A stretch of DNA of 64,000 bases from Jiulongibacter sp024742395 (GTDB lineage Bacteria; Bacteroidota; Bacteroidia; Cytophagales; Spirosomataceae). The DNA lies in NCBI GenBank assembly GCA_965249455.1, contig OZ252236.1:3348001-3412000 (forward strand). Reading direction: 5' to 3'. Each line of letters begins with the position of its first letter. Within the stretch, counting starts at the first letter, position 1. A program made the translations under genes and the position numbers. Below are positions 52,725 to 62,211 of the stretch, piece after piece. A model generated the notes under the pieces. The model was not told the DNA's origin and made no database searches. It worked only from the letters and a program-made list of their open reading frames with translations.

Positions 52725-54260
52725 GTGAATAAGAAAGTTCAACTAATCATATTAGACGGTTGGGGAATCCCAAAAAAAGGCGAAGAATGGAGATCTGCGA
52801 TTGAAGCCGCCAATGTTCCTTATTTTGATCATTTAATGAATACTTACCCTCATAGCACTCTTCAGGCAAGCGGCAGGGCAGTTGGTTTACCAGATGGCCA
52901 AATGGGTAACTCAGAAGTTGGTCATATGAATTTAGGTGCCGGGCGAGTAGTATATCAGCAACTGGAAAAGATTAATATTGAACTGGAGGAAGGTAGAATG
53001 GCTGAGGAGCCGGTATTGAAAGAAGCTCTGCAGTATGCTAAAGAGAACCATAAAAAGGTACATTTCATAGGATTGGCGTCTGATGGTGGTGTACATTCTC
53101 ACATAGATCATTTAAAGGGCCTTTGCAGAATTGCCTCCAATGCAGGTTGCAGAGAAGTATATATACATGCTTTTTTAGACGGAAGAGATACTGATCCAAA
53201 ATCGGGTCGTGATTTTATATCTGATTTACAATTGGACCTTGCCTCAGCAGGCGGTAAAATTGCTTCTGTTGTAGGTCGATATTATGCCATGGATAGAGAC
53301 AAAAGATGGGATCGGGTAAAACTGGCTTATGATGCCATGGTTCATGGCAAAGGCGAACATTATGTTTCTAATGGTGGCCTGCTAACTACTATTCAGGAAG
53401 CTTACAATGAGGGTATAACAGATGAATTCATGAAGCCTATTATTGTAACGCAACATGAAGAACCCATTGCCAAAATTGAAGAAGGGGATGTGGTACTATG
53501 CTTTAACTTCAGAACAGATAGAGGAAGAGAAATTACAGAAGTTTTAACTCAGACTGCACATCCTGAGCAAGGGATGGCACCTTTAAATCTGAAGTATATT
53601 ACAATGACCAGCTATGACGCTACCTATAAAAATGTAGGCGTTATTTACGAAAAGGACAACCTTGTCAATACGCTTGGTGAAGTTTTAGAAGCTGCAGGCA
53701 AAACACAAATCAGAATAGCTGAAACAGAAAAATATCCTCATGTTACTTTCTTCTTTAGTGGTGGAAGAGAAAAGGAGTTTGAAGGTGAAAGCAGAATTAT
53801 GGCTCCATCACCTAAAGATGTAGCTACTTATGATTTAAAACCGGAAATGTCTGCCAGAGACATCAGAGACGGAATACTACCTGAACTAAAGAAAGGTGAT
53901 GTTGATTTTGTTTGTCTTAACTTCGCCAATCCAGACATGGTAGGTCATACAGGCGTTTTCGAGGCAGTAGTTAAAGCGGTAGAGACCGTTGATTCTTGCT
54001 TAAAAGAAGTAGTTGAAACAGGCTTAGCTAATGGTTATTCTTCACTTGTAATTGCAGATCATGGTAATGCTGATTATATGATCAATGATGATAAAACTGT
54101 GAATACTGCCCATTCCTTAAATCTTGTACCTTTCATCGTGGTAGACCCTGAATACAAAGGTTCTCCTAAAGATGGTAAACTAGGAGATATTGCCCCTACT
54201 ATCTTAACTATCATGGGAGTACAAATCCCGCAAGAAATGGGAGGTAATGTATTAATCTAA
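52725..54260 (+). CDS. gpmI: 2,3-bisphosphoglycerate-independent phosphoglycerate mutase
   Basis: This glycolytic enzyme interconverts 3- and 2-phosphoglycerate and uses two Mn ions. It has 511 residues. LIILDGWG carries metal ligand D11, and the phosphoserine nucleophile is S63 in GQMGNSEVGHMNLGAGR. HAFLDGRDTDPKSG, VGRYYAMDRDKRWDR and ADHGNADYM are further conserved blocks. The start is GTG, 19 bases after the M16 peptidase stop. A strong terminator follows. Confidence 0.97.
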   Translation: MNKKVQLIILDGWGIPKKGEEWRSAIEAANVPYFDHLMNTYPHSTLQASGRAVGLPDGQMGNSEVGHMNLGAGRVVYQQLEKINIELEEGRMAEEPVLKEALQYAKENHKKVHFIGLASDGGVHSHIDHLKGLCRIASNAGCREVYIHAFLDGRDTDPKSGRDFISDLQLDLASAGGKIASVVGRYYAMDRDKRWDRVKLAYDAMVHGKGEHYVSNGGLLTTIQEAYNEGITDEFMKPIIVTQHEEPIAKIEEGDVVLCFNFRTDRGREITEVLTQTAHPEQGMAPLNLKYITMTSYDATYKNVGVIYEKDNLVNTLGEVLEAAGKTQIRIAETEKYPHVTFFFSGGREKEFEGESRIMAPSPKDVATYDLKPEMSARDIRDGILPELKKGDVDFVCLNFANPDMVGHTGVFEAVVKAVETVDSCLKEVVETGLANGYSSLVIADHGNADYMINDDKTVNTAHSLNLVPFIVVDPEYKGSPKDGKLGDIAPTILTIMGVQIPQEMGGNVLI

Positions 54261-54339
54261 CCAAACCACCTTGCCTGTAATTTCCTGATTATAAGATATA
54301 TAAGTTCGAAAGCTCCAAAGCTTAACAATTTGATAATAC

Positions 54340-54376
54340 AAAAGCATAACATATTAAATATGTTATGCTTTTTTTT
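54340..54376 (+). terminator. Rho-independent terminator after gpmI
   Basis: A perfect 16-base AT-rich inverted repeat (AAAAGCATAACATATT and complement) is followed by a T run. Confidence 0.88.
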
Positions 54377-54433
54377 GTGCGATTTTACCTTTTACACCTT
54401 TACTACGGCAGAAAGTTCGCCTAAAAGTATCCA

Positions 54434-55843
54434 ATGTTCGGACTAGAAACTGGTCTTTTTATATTACTCGCCTTTGCATTGTTGGCTGCTTGTTTTTTCG
54501 AATTCATAAATGGATTTCACGATACTGCCAATGCCGTTGCAACAGTCATTTATACAAACTCCCTTAAACCTATTACAGCAGTAATTCTTTCAGGATCTCT
54601 AAATTTCCTTGGAGTAATGATTGGCGGAATTGGTGTAGGAGTCAGCATTATCAACCTACTTCCAGTTGAATTGCTCATTGAGCAAAATACAATCCAGAGT
54701 ATGATAATGATCTTCTCGATTCTCATTTCTGCAATTATCTGGAACCTGGGAACCTGGTATTATGGTATACCCTCATCCAGTTCTCATACCCTTATTGGAG
54801 CCATTATAGGAGTAGGACTTGGCTATGCCCTTTTGCCCGAAACCGAAATGGGAATTTCCGCGGTAAATTGGTCAAAAGTGAAATCAGTCTTTACCGGCCT
54901 TTTAATCGCACCGATAATAGGCTTTGGCTTGGCTCTTATCCTTATGTGGATACTAAAAAAAGTTACCAGCAAAGAAGTAAGAAAACAGATCTTTGACGAA
55001 CCTAATCCAGGTGAGCCACCTCCACGATGGATAAGGGGTGTTTTGATAAGCACCTGTGGTTTAGTAAGTTTTGCTCATGGCAATAACGACGGTCAAAAAG
55101 GGATAGGCCTGGTTATGTTAATTCTTATAGCCGCCATGCCCGCCTACTTTTCTATCAATGAGAAATTAGATATTGCAGAATTCCATCCTCAAATAGTCGA
55201 AGCAAAAGCTCTGGTAAATAAGATTAATATTGAAGATAAGTCATCAAAAAACGCAGAGAGACTCAAAGAAGTGCAATTGGCCGTTTCTAGTCTGGAAAAA
55301 ACGAACAAACTTACCGAGACTAACAAACTGGAAGTAAGAAAGAACATTATTCTTGCTAGTAGAGATATAAAGATTATTCTTTCAGAGAAACCAGAAGTAC
55401 TAAACAAAACAGACAGAGAAAGACTTTCCTCCCTTCTAACTAAAGATGAAAAAGGAATTAGAAAGTTAATTGACTATGCTCCAAATTGGATTAAACTAAT
55501 GATATCACTTTCATTAGGATTCGGTACCATGATTGGATGGAAAAGAATCGTTATTACGGTAGGAGAAAAAATTGGTAAAAGTCATTTAACCTATGCCCAG
55601 GGTGCATCTGCAGAGTTAGTGGCAGCCAGTACAGTCGGACTAGCATCTGGCTTTGGTTTACCGGTGAGTACTACCCATACATTATCATCGGGTATTGCCG
55701 GAAGCATGGTAGCCTCTAAAGGCTTAGGAAATCTACAGGTAGGTACAATTAAGAGTATCTTGATTACTTGGGTTCTTACCCTGCCAGCCACTATTATATT
55801 CTCAAGCCTTCTATATTTTTTACTACATTATATGTTGAGCTAA
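54434..55843 (+). CDS. pit: Inorganic phosphate transporter, PiT family
   Basis: This 469-residue low-affinity cation/phosphate symporter of the inner membrane shows the two PiT signatures in inverted-repeat halves: INGFHDTANAVATVIYTNS near residue 26 and SFAHGNNDGQKGIG near 214. A charged cytoplasmic domain (about residues 240-355) separates them from the final helices with GLPVSTTHTLSSGIAGS. It heads a likely phosphate cluster with the PiT-like gene 21 bases downstream and the porin further on. Confidence 0.93.
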   Translation: MFGLETGLFILLAFALLAACFFEFINGFHDTANAVATVIYTNSLKPITAVILSGSLNFLGVMIGGIGVGVSIINLLPVELLIEQNTIQSMIMIFSILISAIIWNLGTWYYGIPSSSSHTLIGAIIGVGLGYALLPETEMGISAVNWSKVKSVFTGLLIAPIIGFGLALILMWILKKVTSKEVRKQIFDEPNPGEPPPRWIRGVLISTCGLVSFAHGNNDGQKGIGLVMLILIAAMPAYFSINEKLDIAEFHPQIVEAKALVNKINIEDKSSKNAERLKEVQLAVSSLEKTNKLTETNKLEVRKNIILASRDIKIILSEKPEVLNKTDRERLSSLLTKDEKGIRKLIDYAPNWIKLMISLSLGFGTMIGWKRIVITVGEKIGKSHLTYAQGASAELVAASTVGLASGFGLPVSTTHTLSSGIAGSMVASKGLGNLQVGTIKSILITWVLTLPATIIFSSLLYFLLHYMLS

Positions 55844-55864
55844 TTTTTTGTAAACTTGATCTAA

Positions 55865-56803
55865 ATGGAACAAACTTTTTCAATCCTATTCTTTTTACTG
55901 GCATCCTATTCAGTAATTGCAAATGACTCAATTCAAACTTTGGGTACCTGGATGTCTTCAAACAAAAAGACGCCTTGGTATTATTTGGCCTTATTCGCCT
56001 CTTTAGGCTTAATTATAACTGTATGTTACAGCTGGTTTGCATACGACGGAGACATCTCATACGGAAGATTAGCTAAAATTCCTTATCAGCCTGTTCAGTG
56101 GTATCATGGTCTGGCTCCACTTATTCTAATCCTACTTACACGTCTCGGGATACCGGTATCGACTTCATTTTTGATTCTCGCTACTTTCGCTAGTTCGGTA
56201 GTATTAGAAAGTATGTTGATTAAATCCATAGTAGGCTATGCGGTATCAGCCATAACGGCTTACATTTTCTGGATATTAATTTCAAAAGTACTTGATGAAA
56301 AGGCGAGCATTAGAGACAAAAACAAAGAAATGTGGAAAAAGCTTCAGTGGGTTTCCACGGGCTTTTTGTGGTGGAGCTGGTTAACTCATGATGTGGCGAA
56401 TATTTCTGTATTCTTACCACGACAGATTTCATGGCAAATGCTTCTCCTAATCATCGTTTTCTTTACCTCTATTATCTTTTTTATCTTCAGAGAAGGTGGA
56501 GGAAAAATTCAAAAAATTGTTCTTAGCAAAACCAATACAAAATACGTTCGCTCTGCAACTATTATAGATTTTGTGTACGCCTTAATATTGTTCTTCTTTA
56601 AAGAATTAAACAGTATACCAATGTCTACCACCTGGGTATTTATAGGGCTTTTAACGGGTAGAGAAATGGCTATCACTACGTTGAGCAAGCATAGAAAAAT
56701 GAAGAAGTTGTTCCCAATGGTGAGTGCCGATTTCGGTAAACTCGTGATCGGTATGACTGTTTCTGTATTAATAGCATTAGGGGTTAACTACCTGGCTAAA
56801 TAA
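55865..56803 (+). CDS. Diverged PiT-superfamily membrane protein
   Basis: This 312-residue protein has about eight to ten helices and no long cytoplasmic loop. Echoes of the PiT motifs are present: SVIANDSIQTLGTWM (compare HDTANAVAT), GIPVSTSFLILATF (compare PVSTTHT), THDVANISVFLPR and SIPMSTTWVFIGLLTG. Both halves of the inverted repeat therefore survive. Position directly after a full PiT gene points to a phosphate role, as a transporter or a partner (inference). I know no functional assignment for this form. Confidence 0.72.
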   Translation: MEQTFSILFFLLASYSVIANDSIQTLGTWMSSNKKTPWYYLALFASLGLIITVCYSWFAYDGDISYGRLAKIPYQPVQWYHGLAPLILILLTRLGIPVSTSFLILATFASSVVLESMLIKSIVGYAVSAITAYIFWILISKVLDEKASIRDKNKEMWKKLQWVSTGFLWWSWLTHDVANISVFLPRQISWQMLLLIIVFFTSIIFFIFREGGGKIQKIVLSKTNTKYVRSATIIDFVYALILFFFKELNSIPMSTTWVFIGLLTGREMAITTLSKHRKMKKLFPMVSADFGKLVIGMTVSVLIALGVNYLAK

Positions 56804-56804
56804 A

Positions 56805-56844
56805 AGTAAAGCACTAATTATTATAACGTAATTAGTGCTTTACT
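56805..56844 (+). terminator. Long inverted repeat after the PiT-like gene, probable terminator
   Basis: The arms are perfect over 16 bases (AGTAAAGCACTAATTA and complement) with an eight-base loop, beginning just after the stop codon. The T run is short and imperfect, so attenuation is possible. Confidence 0.65.
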
Positions 56845-56946
56845 CAAGTATTTCAGAATCAAGAAAATAGGAAGGAGTCAATCCCAAAGTTAAGCACAGG
56901 TAACTGTAAGGTGAACTAAGGGTTAACAATTTCCAATATATAACAC

Positions 56947-57008
56947 CGAGGTTTAATCACCTCGTTTAACCTAAAACAACACTTATTAACCTATTGTTAG
57001 TAAGTGTT
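56947..57008 (+). promoter_or_regulatory. Structured leader ahead of the porin gene
   Basis: CGAGGT/ACCTCG (56947-56964) and AACACTTA/TAAGTGTT (56978-57008) form two hairpins. TTAACCTA occurs twice exactly 20 bases apart (56966 and 56986), with a GTTAAC further upstream. This could be a regulator-binding array or an RNA leader. No exact -7 promoter element is visible. Confidence 0.4.
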
Positions 57009-57035
57009 TAACACCAATATAGAAGAATCAAGAAA

Positions 57036-58226
57036 ATGAAGAAATTTACAATTGCATCACTATTAGTGATGTCAATGTTTTTGGTATGCACAGATACCAA
57101 AGCTCAGAAAATTACAGAAGTTAGCTCTAACTGGTATGAAAGATTAAGTTTTGGCGGGTATACCCAGTTAAGATACAACAGACTCTTAGAAACCAACGAT
57201 CAGCTTCAATGTGAGCAATGCGACAAATCCTTAGGTGCTGGAAAAGGTTTTTTTCTTAGAAGAGCCCGGATAAGATTTGCCGGTAATCTTTCACCAAGAG
57301 TTTATGCATATATGCAATTTGATATGGCAACTGCATTCAGCGGTTCTATTCAGCACGGTGTCGGTTTAAAAGATGCTTACTTCGATCTGGCTTTAAATGA
57401 AGACCGATCATCCAGAATAAGATTTGGACAATCAAAAATTCCTTACGGTTTTGAGAATATGCAATCTTCAAGTAATCGACTTGCACTAGATAGAAACGAT
57501 GCAATTAATAGTGCTGCCAAAGATGAGCGTGACCTGGGCGTTTTTTATTATTATGCTCCGGTAAAAGTCAGAAAAACATTGTCTTTTTTAACCAAATCTG
57601 GCTTAAAGGGCTCTGGGGATTACGGAATGTTTGCCTTCGGCCTGTATAATGGACAAGGAGCCGGAAGGATAGAGCAAAACGACAATATTCATGTAATAAC
57701 AAGGTTTACTTATCCTTTTGTACTACCGAACGAACAGATTATAGAAGCGGGTATTCAGGCATACAAAGGAAAATACAGCATTCCTCTCTCTGAGCAGAAT
57801 CAAAACAGAGAAAACCTGTTTGATGACGACCGAATTGCGGCATCATTAATTATTTACCCTCAGCCTTTTGGCTTTCAATCTGAATATAATATTGGACGCG
57901 GTCCTGAATTTAATTCAGCCACCATGCGTACCGAAACTCAGAACTTACAAGGTGGCTATGCTCAAGTGATGTATAGATACGTGGGTGACAAACACATTTT
58001 TATCCCGTTTGTAAAATACCAGTATTACGATGGTGGTAAAAAGTTTGAAACAGATGCTCGCTCTTATCTGGTAAAACAAACCGAAATTGGAGTAGAATGG
58101 AATTGGGATAGGTTTGAACTGGTAGCTCTATATTCTATTGAGGACAGACGATATGAGGATGGACTTAAGCCCGTTAACCACCAGACAGGTAACAGATTAC
58201 GTCTTCAAGCTCAGTTTAACTATTAA
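57036..58226 (+). CDS. Outer-membrane porin, phosphate-selective porin O/P type
   Basis: This 396-residue protein has a signal peptide (MKKFTIASLLVMSMFLVC) and a barrel. FGGYTQLRYNRLLETND and FFLRRARIRFAGNLSPRVYA form the first strands, and FGQSKIPYGFENMQSS is the OprP-like constriction region. The C-terminus RLRLQAQFNY ends in an aromatic residue. A CxxC pair (CEQC) in an early loop is unusual for a porin. It follows two PiT-type transporters, which supports phosphate uptake. Its stop codon directly abuts that of the converging thioredoxin-like gene. Confidence 0.88.
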   Translation: MKKFTIASLLVMSMFLVCTDTKAQKITEVSSNWYERLSFGGYTQLRYNRLLETNDQLQCEQCDKSLGAGKGFFLRRARIRFAGNLSPRVYAYMQFDMATAFSGSIQHGVGLKDAYFDLALNEDRSSRIRFGQSKIPYGFENMQSSSNRLALDRNDAINSAAKDERDLGVFYYYAPVKVRKTLSFLTKSGLKGSGDYGMFAFGLYNGQGAGRIEQNDNIHVITRFTYPFVLPNEQIIEAGIQAYKGKYSIPLSEQNQNRENLFDDDRIAASLIIYPQPFGFQSEYNIGRGPEFNSATMRTETQNLQGGYAQVMYRYVGDKHIFIPFVKYQYYDGGKKFETDARSYLVKQTEIGVEWNWDRFELVALYSIEDRRYEDGLKPVNHQTGNRLRLQAQFNY

Positions 58227-58790
58227 TTACAAAGAGACTAAGCTGTCTTTGTAAAGTTTCTTGTAAGTATTGGCTTTATAAGAATCAAAAGATTCTTTTT
58301 TGTGGTGATTATCACCAATAAAAGTTATTACTTCATGAAATGGCTTTGCTTCCATGTATCCTGGAATAGGCTGTATCATGTTAAATTGCTCATCAAGGTA
58401 AACCATACTTGGGAAACTAAGCTTTCCTTGCAATAAAGCAATTGCAACGTCATTGGCTCTATTCTGTTCATTGTAAGAATAAGTAGTATAACCTATGACA
58501 ATATCTTCTTTAGATTCGGCATCCAGCTTGACAGCATAGAAGTTTTCATTGATATACTTAACCACTTCCGGGTTTCTAAAGGTTTTTTTGTCCATCACTT
58601 TACACCACCCACACCAGTCTGTATATACGTCAATTATTGTTTTCTTCGGATTCTTTTGAGTGGCAGCATAAGCTTCTTCAATACTCATCCAATTAATTTC
58701 CTGTGCCTCTACCTTGTTTTTTGAGACAAACGAAGAAGAAATAAAGAGAGAGATTATAACAAAAGAGAAAGCAGTTAATTTCTTATACAT
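58227..58790 (-). CDS. Exported thioredoxin-fold protein
   Basis: This 187-residue protein has a signal peptide and a thioredoxin-like domain with the redox motif CGWC (C60-C63 in DVYTDWCGWCKVMDKKTF), like the DUF255/thioredoxin_7 group. The cis-proline region is FPSMVYLD. It would act in the periplasm as a disulfide reductase or isomerase. Four lysine-rich segments follow the domain. The gene converges on the porin with abutting stop codons. Confidence 0.88.
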   Translation of the reverse strand: MYKKLTAFSFVIISLFISSSFVSKNKVEAQEINWMSIEEAYAATQKNPKKTIIDVYTDWCGWCKVMDKKTFRNPEVVKYINENFYAVKLDAESKEDIVIGYTTYSYNEQNRANDVAIALLQGKLSFPSMVYLDEQFNMIQPIPGYMEAKPFHEVITFIGDNHHKKESFDSYKANTYKKLYKDSLVSL

Positions 58791-58946
58791 GAGAGTAAAT
58801 ATGATCTATGTAATCGTAAAACGCAAAAAGTATGCCTTTATTCTTTTTTACTTTGTTTTCAGCTTTTCTGTCAGAAAAAGACCTTCAAAATGGCATGAGC
58901 CCAGAAAAAAGGTAATTTTACCAGCTGCATTTTCAATAACTCTTGT

Positions 58947-61379
58947 ATGAAATTAAAGATTATCACTATTCTCTTGTTTGCATGTTCCCTTACAGCTTTT
59001 GGTCAGGAGCTGTCACAAAATATCAGAGGCACCATAATTGATAAAGAAGCCAAGTTTGCATTGATAGGGGCAACAGGTAACATAATTACATTAAATAATA
59101 CCGGGGCAGTAGCGAATGAAGAAGGTAATTATATCTTTGAAAATGTGCCCGTGGGACGCCACACTATCAAGTTTTCTTATGTAGGCTATGAAGATGTGGT
59201 GCTCAATAATATTGTAGTGGATGCAGGTAAAGAAGTGATTCTGAACATAGAAATGCAGGAATCATTAAGCGAGCTCATGGAAGTAGTTGTAAAAGCCCGC
59301 CGAAACGGTCAGGCTAGCAATGAAATGGCCCTTGTTTCTGCCAGGCAGTTTTCTGTGGAAGAGACAGATCGCTATGCAGGTAGCAGAGGTGAACCCGCCA
59401 GAATGGCCTCAAACTTTGCGGGTGTTCAAGGAGCCGATGACTCCAGAAATGATATCGTTATCAGAGGTAATTCCCCTTCTGGTGTTCTTTGGAGAGTAGA
59501 AGGCGTTTCTATTCCTAATCCTAACCACTTTGCTATACCCGGTACCTCCGGTGGCCCTGTAAGTATAATTAATAATAAATATCTGACGAACTCCGACTTC
59601 TTCACAGGTGCCTTCCCGGCAGAATTTGGTAACAGCACATCGGGAGTTTTTGATTTAAAGCTGAGAAATGGTAACAACAAGAAACACGAATTTATGGTAC
59701 AGTTTGGTTTTCTTGGAAGCGAAGCAATGGCGGAGGGGCCCTTGAATAAAGATAAAGGTTCTTCCTATATGGCTACTTATCGCTATGCTAACCTTTGGCT
59801 TTTTAATAAAATTGGGGTGGATATTGGTACTGCTGCGGTACCAAAATATCAAGATGGCTTTCTACGCTTTAATTTCCCTCAACAAGACGGTGCAAATTTG
59901 GCTCTATGGGCTTTTGGTGGAAATAGCACTATAGACATTCTTATCAGTGAGCAAACGCTCGAGGACCGAAATATTTTTGGTTCAAACGACAGAGACCAAT
60001 ACTACTCTTCAGCTATGGGTGTAGCGGGTATAACTTATTCTAAACCAATTAAGAAAAAGACATTTGTTAAGGCTACACTAGCAGCCTCGTCTAATCTTCA
60101 AGATGCCAATCACGATTACGTTTTATTGAATAACGATAGTGAAGGAAACCCTATAGTAGATGGCGATAAATACTCTATCAACCGATTAATCCCCATTCTG
60201 GATTATGTCTTTAAAGAAACGAAATACAGCGGTGTACTTTCCATAAATCAAAAGTTTAGTGCCAGAAGCACACTCAAATTCGGTATTAACGCAGATTTGG
60301 TGAATTTCAACTCCTATGATAGTGCCCGAGTAGTGACACCACAACCTCAGGTTACTATAACGCCTTGGGATACTCGATGGCTTTCAGATAGAAATTATCT
60401 TCAGCTGCAACCCTACGCCCAATGGAAGTACTTTATAGATGAAAGGTGGACGATGAATATCGGAGCTACCAGTTTTTACAGTAGCATAAATAGCAACTCC
60501 TTCTCGGCTATTGAACCAAGGGCAGGATTAAGTTTTGAACCGGGTAACGGGAATAAATTAAGCTTAGCCACTGGTTTGCATTCACAAATGCAATCTCCCT
60601 ATACCTATTTCTATGGTGAAAGTCTTCAAAATGAAAATTCAGACTATTTAAACCATGAAATGGGATTAACCAAAAGCTGGCATTTCGTTTTGGGTTACAA
60701 TAAGCTACTGGCTAAAAACATGCGTTTAATGATAGAAACTTACTATCAAAAACTTTTCAATATCCCGATTGAAACAGATCCTGCAAGTTCATTCTCCATG
60801 GTTAATTCAGGAGCAGGGTTTTCCAGAATATTTCCAGAGGAGTTGGTCAATGAAGGAACAGGAAGAAACTATGGGGTGGAATTAACCCTTGAGAAATTTT
60901 TTAGTGATGGTTTTTATTTCCTGACGACTGCCTCGCTTTTTGATGCCAAATATAAAGGTGCAGACGGCGTATTACGTAACACTGATTTCAACGGAAAATA
61001 TGCCTTCAACGCCCTTTTTGCGAAAGAAATTAAATTCAAACGCTCAGCTTTAAGTCTTGGAGCTAAATTTACTGCCGTAGGTGGCAGATGGTACGGGCCG
61101 GTAGACGAAGCCGCCTCTGAAGCCGCACAAGAAATAATATATCAGGATGCTGATAGAAACACTTTGCAATTTGATGCTTATAAAAGATTGGATGGTAAAA
61201 TTGACTACAAAATTAACCGTCGTGGCCTTACACATACAATTGCCATTGACTTGGTTAATCCTTTAGGAATTCAAAACATACTTTCTTTGAGCTATTCTCC
61301 TCAGCCTGATGGTACCTTCATAAAACAAGAATATCAATTGGGCTTTCTTCCCGTCTTTTTTTACAGAGTAAATTTTTAG
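58947..61379 (+). CDS. TonB-dependent outer-membrane receptor with carboxypeptidase-like N-terminal domain
   Basis: This 810-residue receptor has a signal peptide and a CarboxypepD_reg-like beta sandwich (about residues 24-105: IRGTIIDKEAKFALIGATG to NIEMQES). The plug follows (RGEPARMASNFAGVQGADDS, VIRGNSPSGVLWRVEGV), then a 22-strand-type barrel. It ends FFYRVNF with the terminal Phe. No SusD-like partner is nearby, so the ligand is unknown; metal chelates or peptides are as likely as glycans. A DUF1080 lipoprotein gene follows after 33 bases. Confidence 0.92.
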   Translation: MKLKIITILLFACSLTAFGQELSQNIRGTIIDKEAKFALIGATGNIITLNNTGAVANEEGNYIFENVPVGRHTIKFSYVGYEDVVLNNIVVDAGKEVILNIEMQESLSELMEVVVKARRNGQASNEMALVSARQFSVEETDRYAGSRGEPARMASNFAGVQGADDSRNDIVIRGNSPSGVLWRVEGVSIPNPNHFAIPGTSGGPVSIINNKYLTNSDFFTGAFPAEFGNSTSGVFDLKLRNGNNKKHEFMVQFGFLGSEAMAEGPLNKDKGSSYMATYRYANLWLFNKIGVDIGTAAVPKYQDGFLRFNFPQQDGANLALWAFGGNSTIDILISEQTLEDRNIFGSNDRDQYYSSAMGVAGITYSKPIKKKTFVKATLAASSNLQDANHDYVLLNNDSEGNPIVDGDKYSINRLIPILDYVFKETKYSGVLSINQKFSARSTLKFGINADLVNFNSYDSARVVTPQPQVTITPWDTRWLSDRNYLQLQPYAQWKYFIDERWTMNIGATSFYSSINSNSFSAIEPRAGLSFEPGNGNKLSLATGLHSQMQSPYTYFYGESLQNENSDYLNHEMGLTKSWHFVLGYNKLLAKNMRLMIETYYQKLFNIPIETDPASSFSMVNSGAGFSRIFPEELVNEGTGRNYGVELTLEKFFSDGFYFLTTASLFDAKYKGADGVLRNTDFNGKYAFNALFAKEIKFKRSALSLGAKFTAVGGRWYGPVDEAASEAAQEIIYQDADRNTLQFDAYKRLDGKIDYKINRRGLTHTIAIDLVNPLGIQNILSLSYSPQPDGTFIKQEYQLGFLPVFFYRVNF

Positions 61380-61412
61380 TAAAAATAAATTCTCAACCCA
61401 ATCTCTTATAAC

Positions 61413-62198
61413 ATGAAAAAAATCTTCTTACTACTATTCTTACCTTTCTTAGGATGTACTAACTCTACAGACAAAGATAATGAAAGCAAAACCTCTGACA
61501 CTTCTGAGTGGATCAGCTTGTTTAATGGCGAAAATCTGGATGGTTGGCAACTGAAAATTAATGGGCAAGAACTCAACGAAAACTATCTCAATACTTTCAG
61601 AGTAGAAGATGGTATTTTGAAAATCCGATATGACGGATATGAGAGTTTTGACGAACAATTTGGTGCCTTATACACAAACAAATCATATGAAAACTATCGT
61701 TTGAAAGTGGAATATAGGTTTGTAGGCGAAACTGCTCCCGGGGCTCCATCATGGGGAAACAGGGACAGTGGCGTTCAATATCATTGCCAAGATCCGGCAA
61801 CCATGGCTCTTGATCAGCAATTTCCTATTTGTGTAGAATACAACCTTCATGGAGGCAACGGCGTAGACGAAAGACCTGTAGGTCAAATCTGCTCCAATGG
61901 CGTTCTTGTAGATTACCAGGGTGAAACTGTGAAAGGCTGTAATGATGCTATTAAAAAAATCACCATTCATGGCGACGAATGGGCTATCTTAGAAATTGAT
62001 GTTCAAGGAAAAAACATAAAACATTTTATTAATGGTGAGGAGATTTTATCGTATCAAAACCCTCATTATGATCCTGAAAATGCTCTGGCAGCAACTATGA
62101 TAAAAGATGGAGACAGCAGTCTTCGATCCGGGTTTATTTCTTTGCAGAGCAATAGCCACCCAATTGATTTCAGAAAAATTGAAATCAAGGAGTATTAA
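61413..62198 (+). CDS. DUF1080 (3-keto-disaccharide hydrolase domain) lipoprotein
   Basis: This 261-residue protein has a lipoprotein signal (MKKIFLLLFLPFLGC) and a concanavalin-like beta-sandwich domain. SEWISLFNGENLDGWQLK, APSWGNRDSGVQYHCQDP and GFISLQSNSHPIDFRKIEIK are clear DUF1080 hallmarks. Members act on 3-keto glycosides or bind glycans at the cell surface. It lies 33 bases after the TonB receptor and 13 bases before the DUF2461 gene, so the three may be cotranscribed. Confidence 0.9.
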   Translation: MKKIFLLLFLPFLGCTNSTDKDNESKTSDTSEWISLFNGENLDGWQLKINGQELNENYLNTFRVEDGILKIRYDGYESFDEQFGALYTNKSYENYRLKVEYRFVGETAPGAPSWGNRDSGVQYHCQDPATMALDQQFPICVEYNLHGGNGVDERPVGQICSNGVLVDYQGETVKGCNDAIKKITIHGDEWAILEIDVQGKNIKHFINGEEILSYQNPHYDPENALAATMIKDGDSSLRSGFISLQSNSHPIDFRKIEIKEY

Positions 62199-62211
62199 AT
62201 AAACAGACAGT

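Noticed and set aside
58714..58950. 78-codon frame before the TonB receptor
   Set aside because: It is partly antisense to the signal peptide of the thioredoxin-like gene; Lys/Phe-rich translation from AT-rich DNA.
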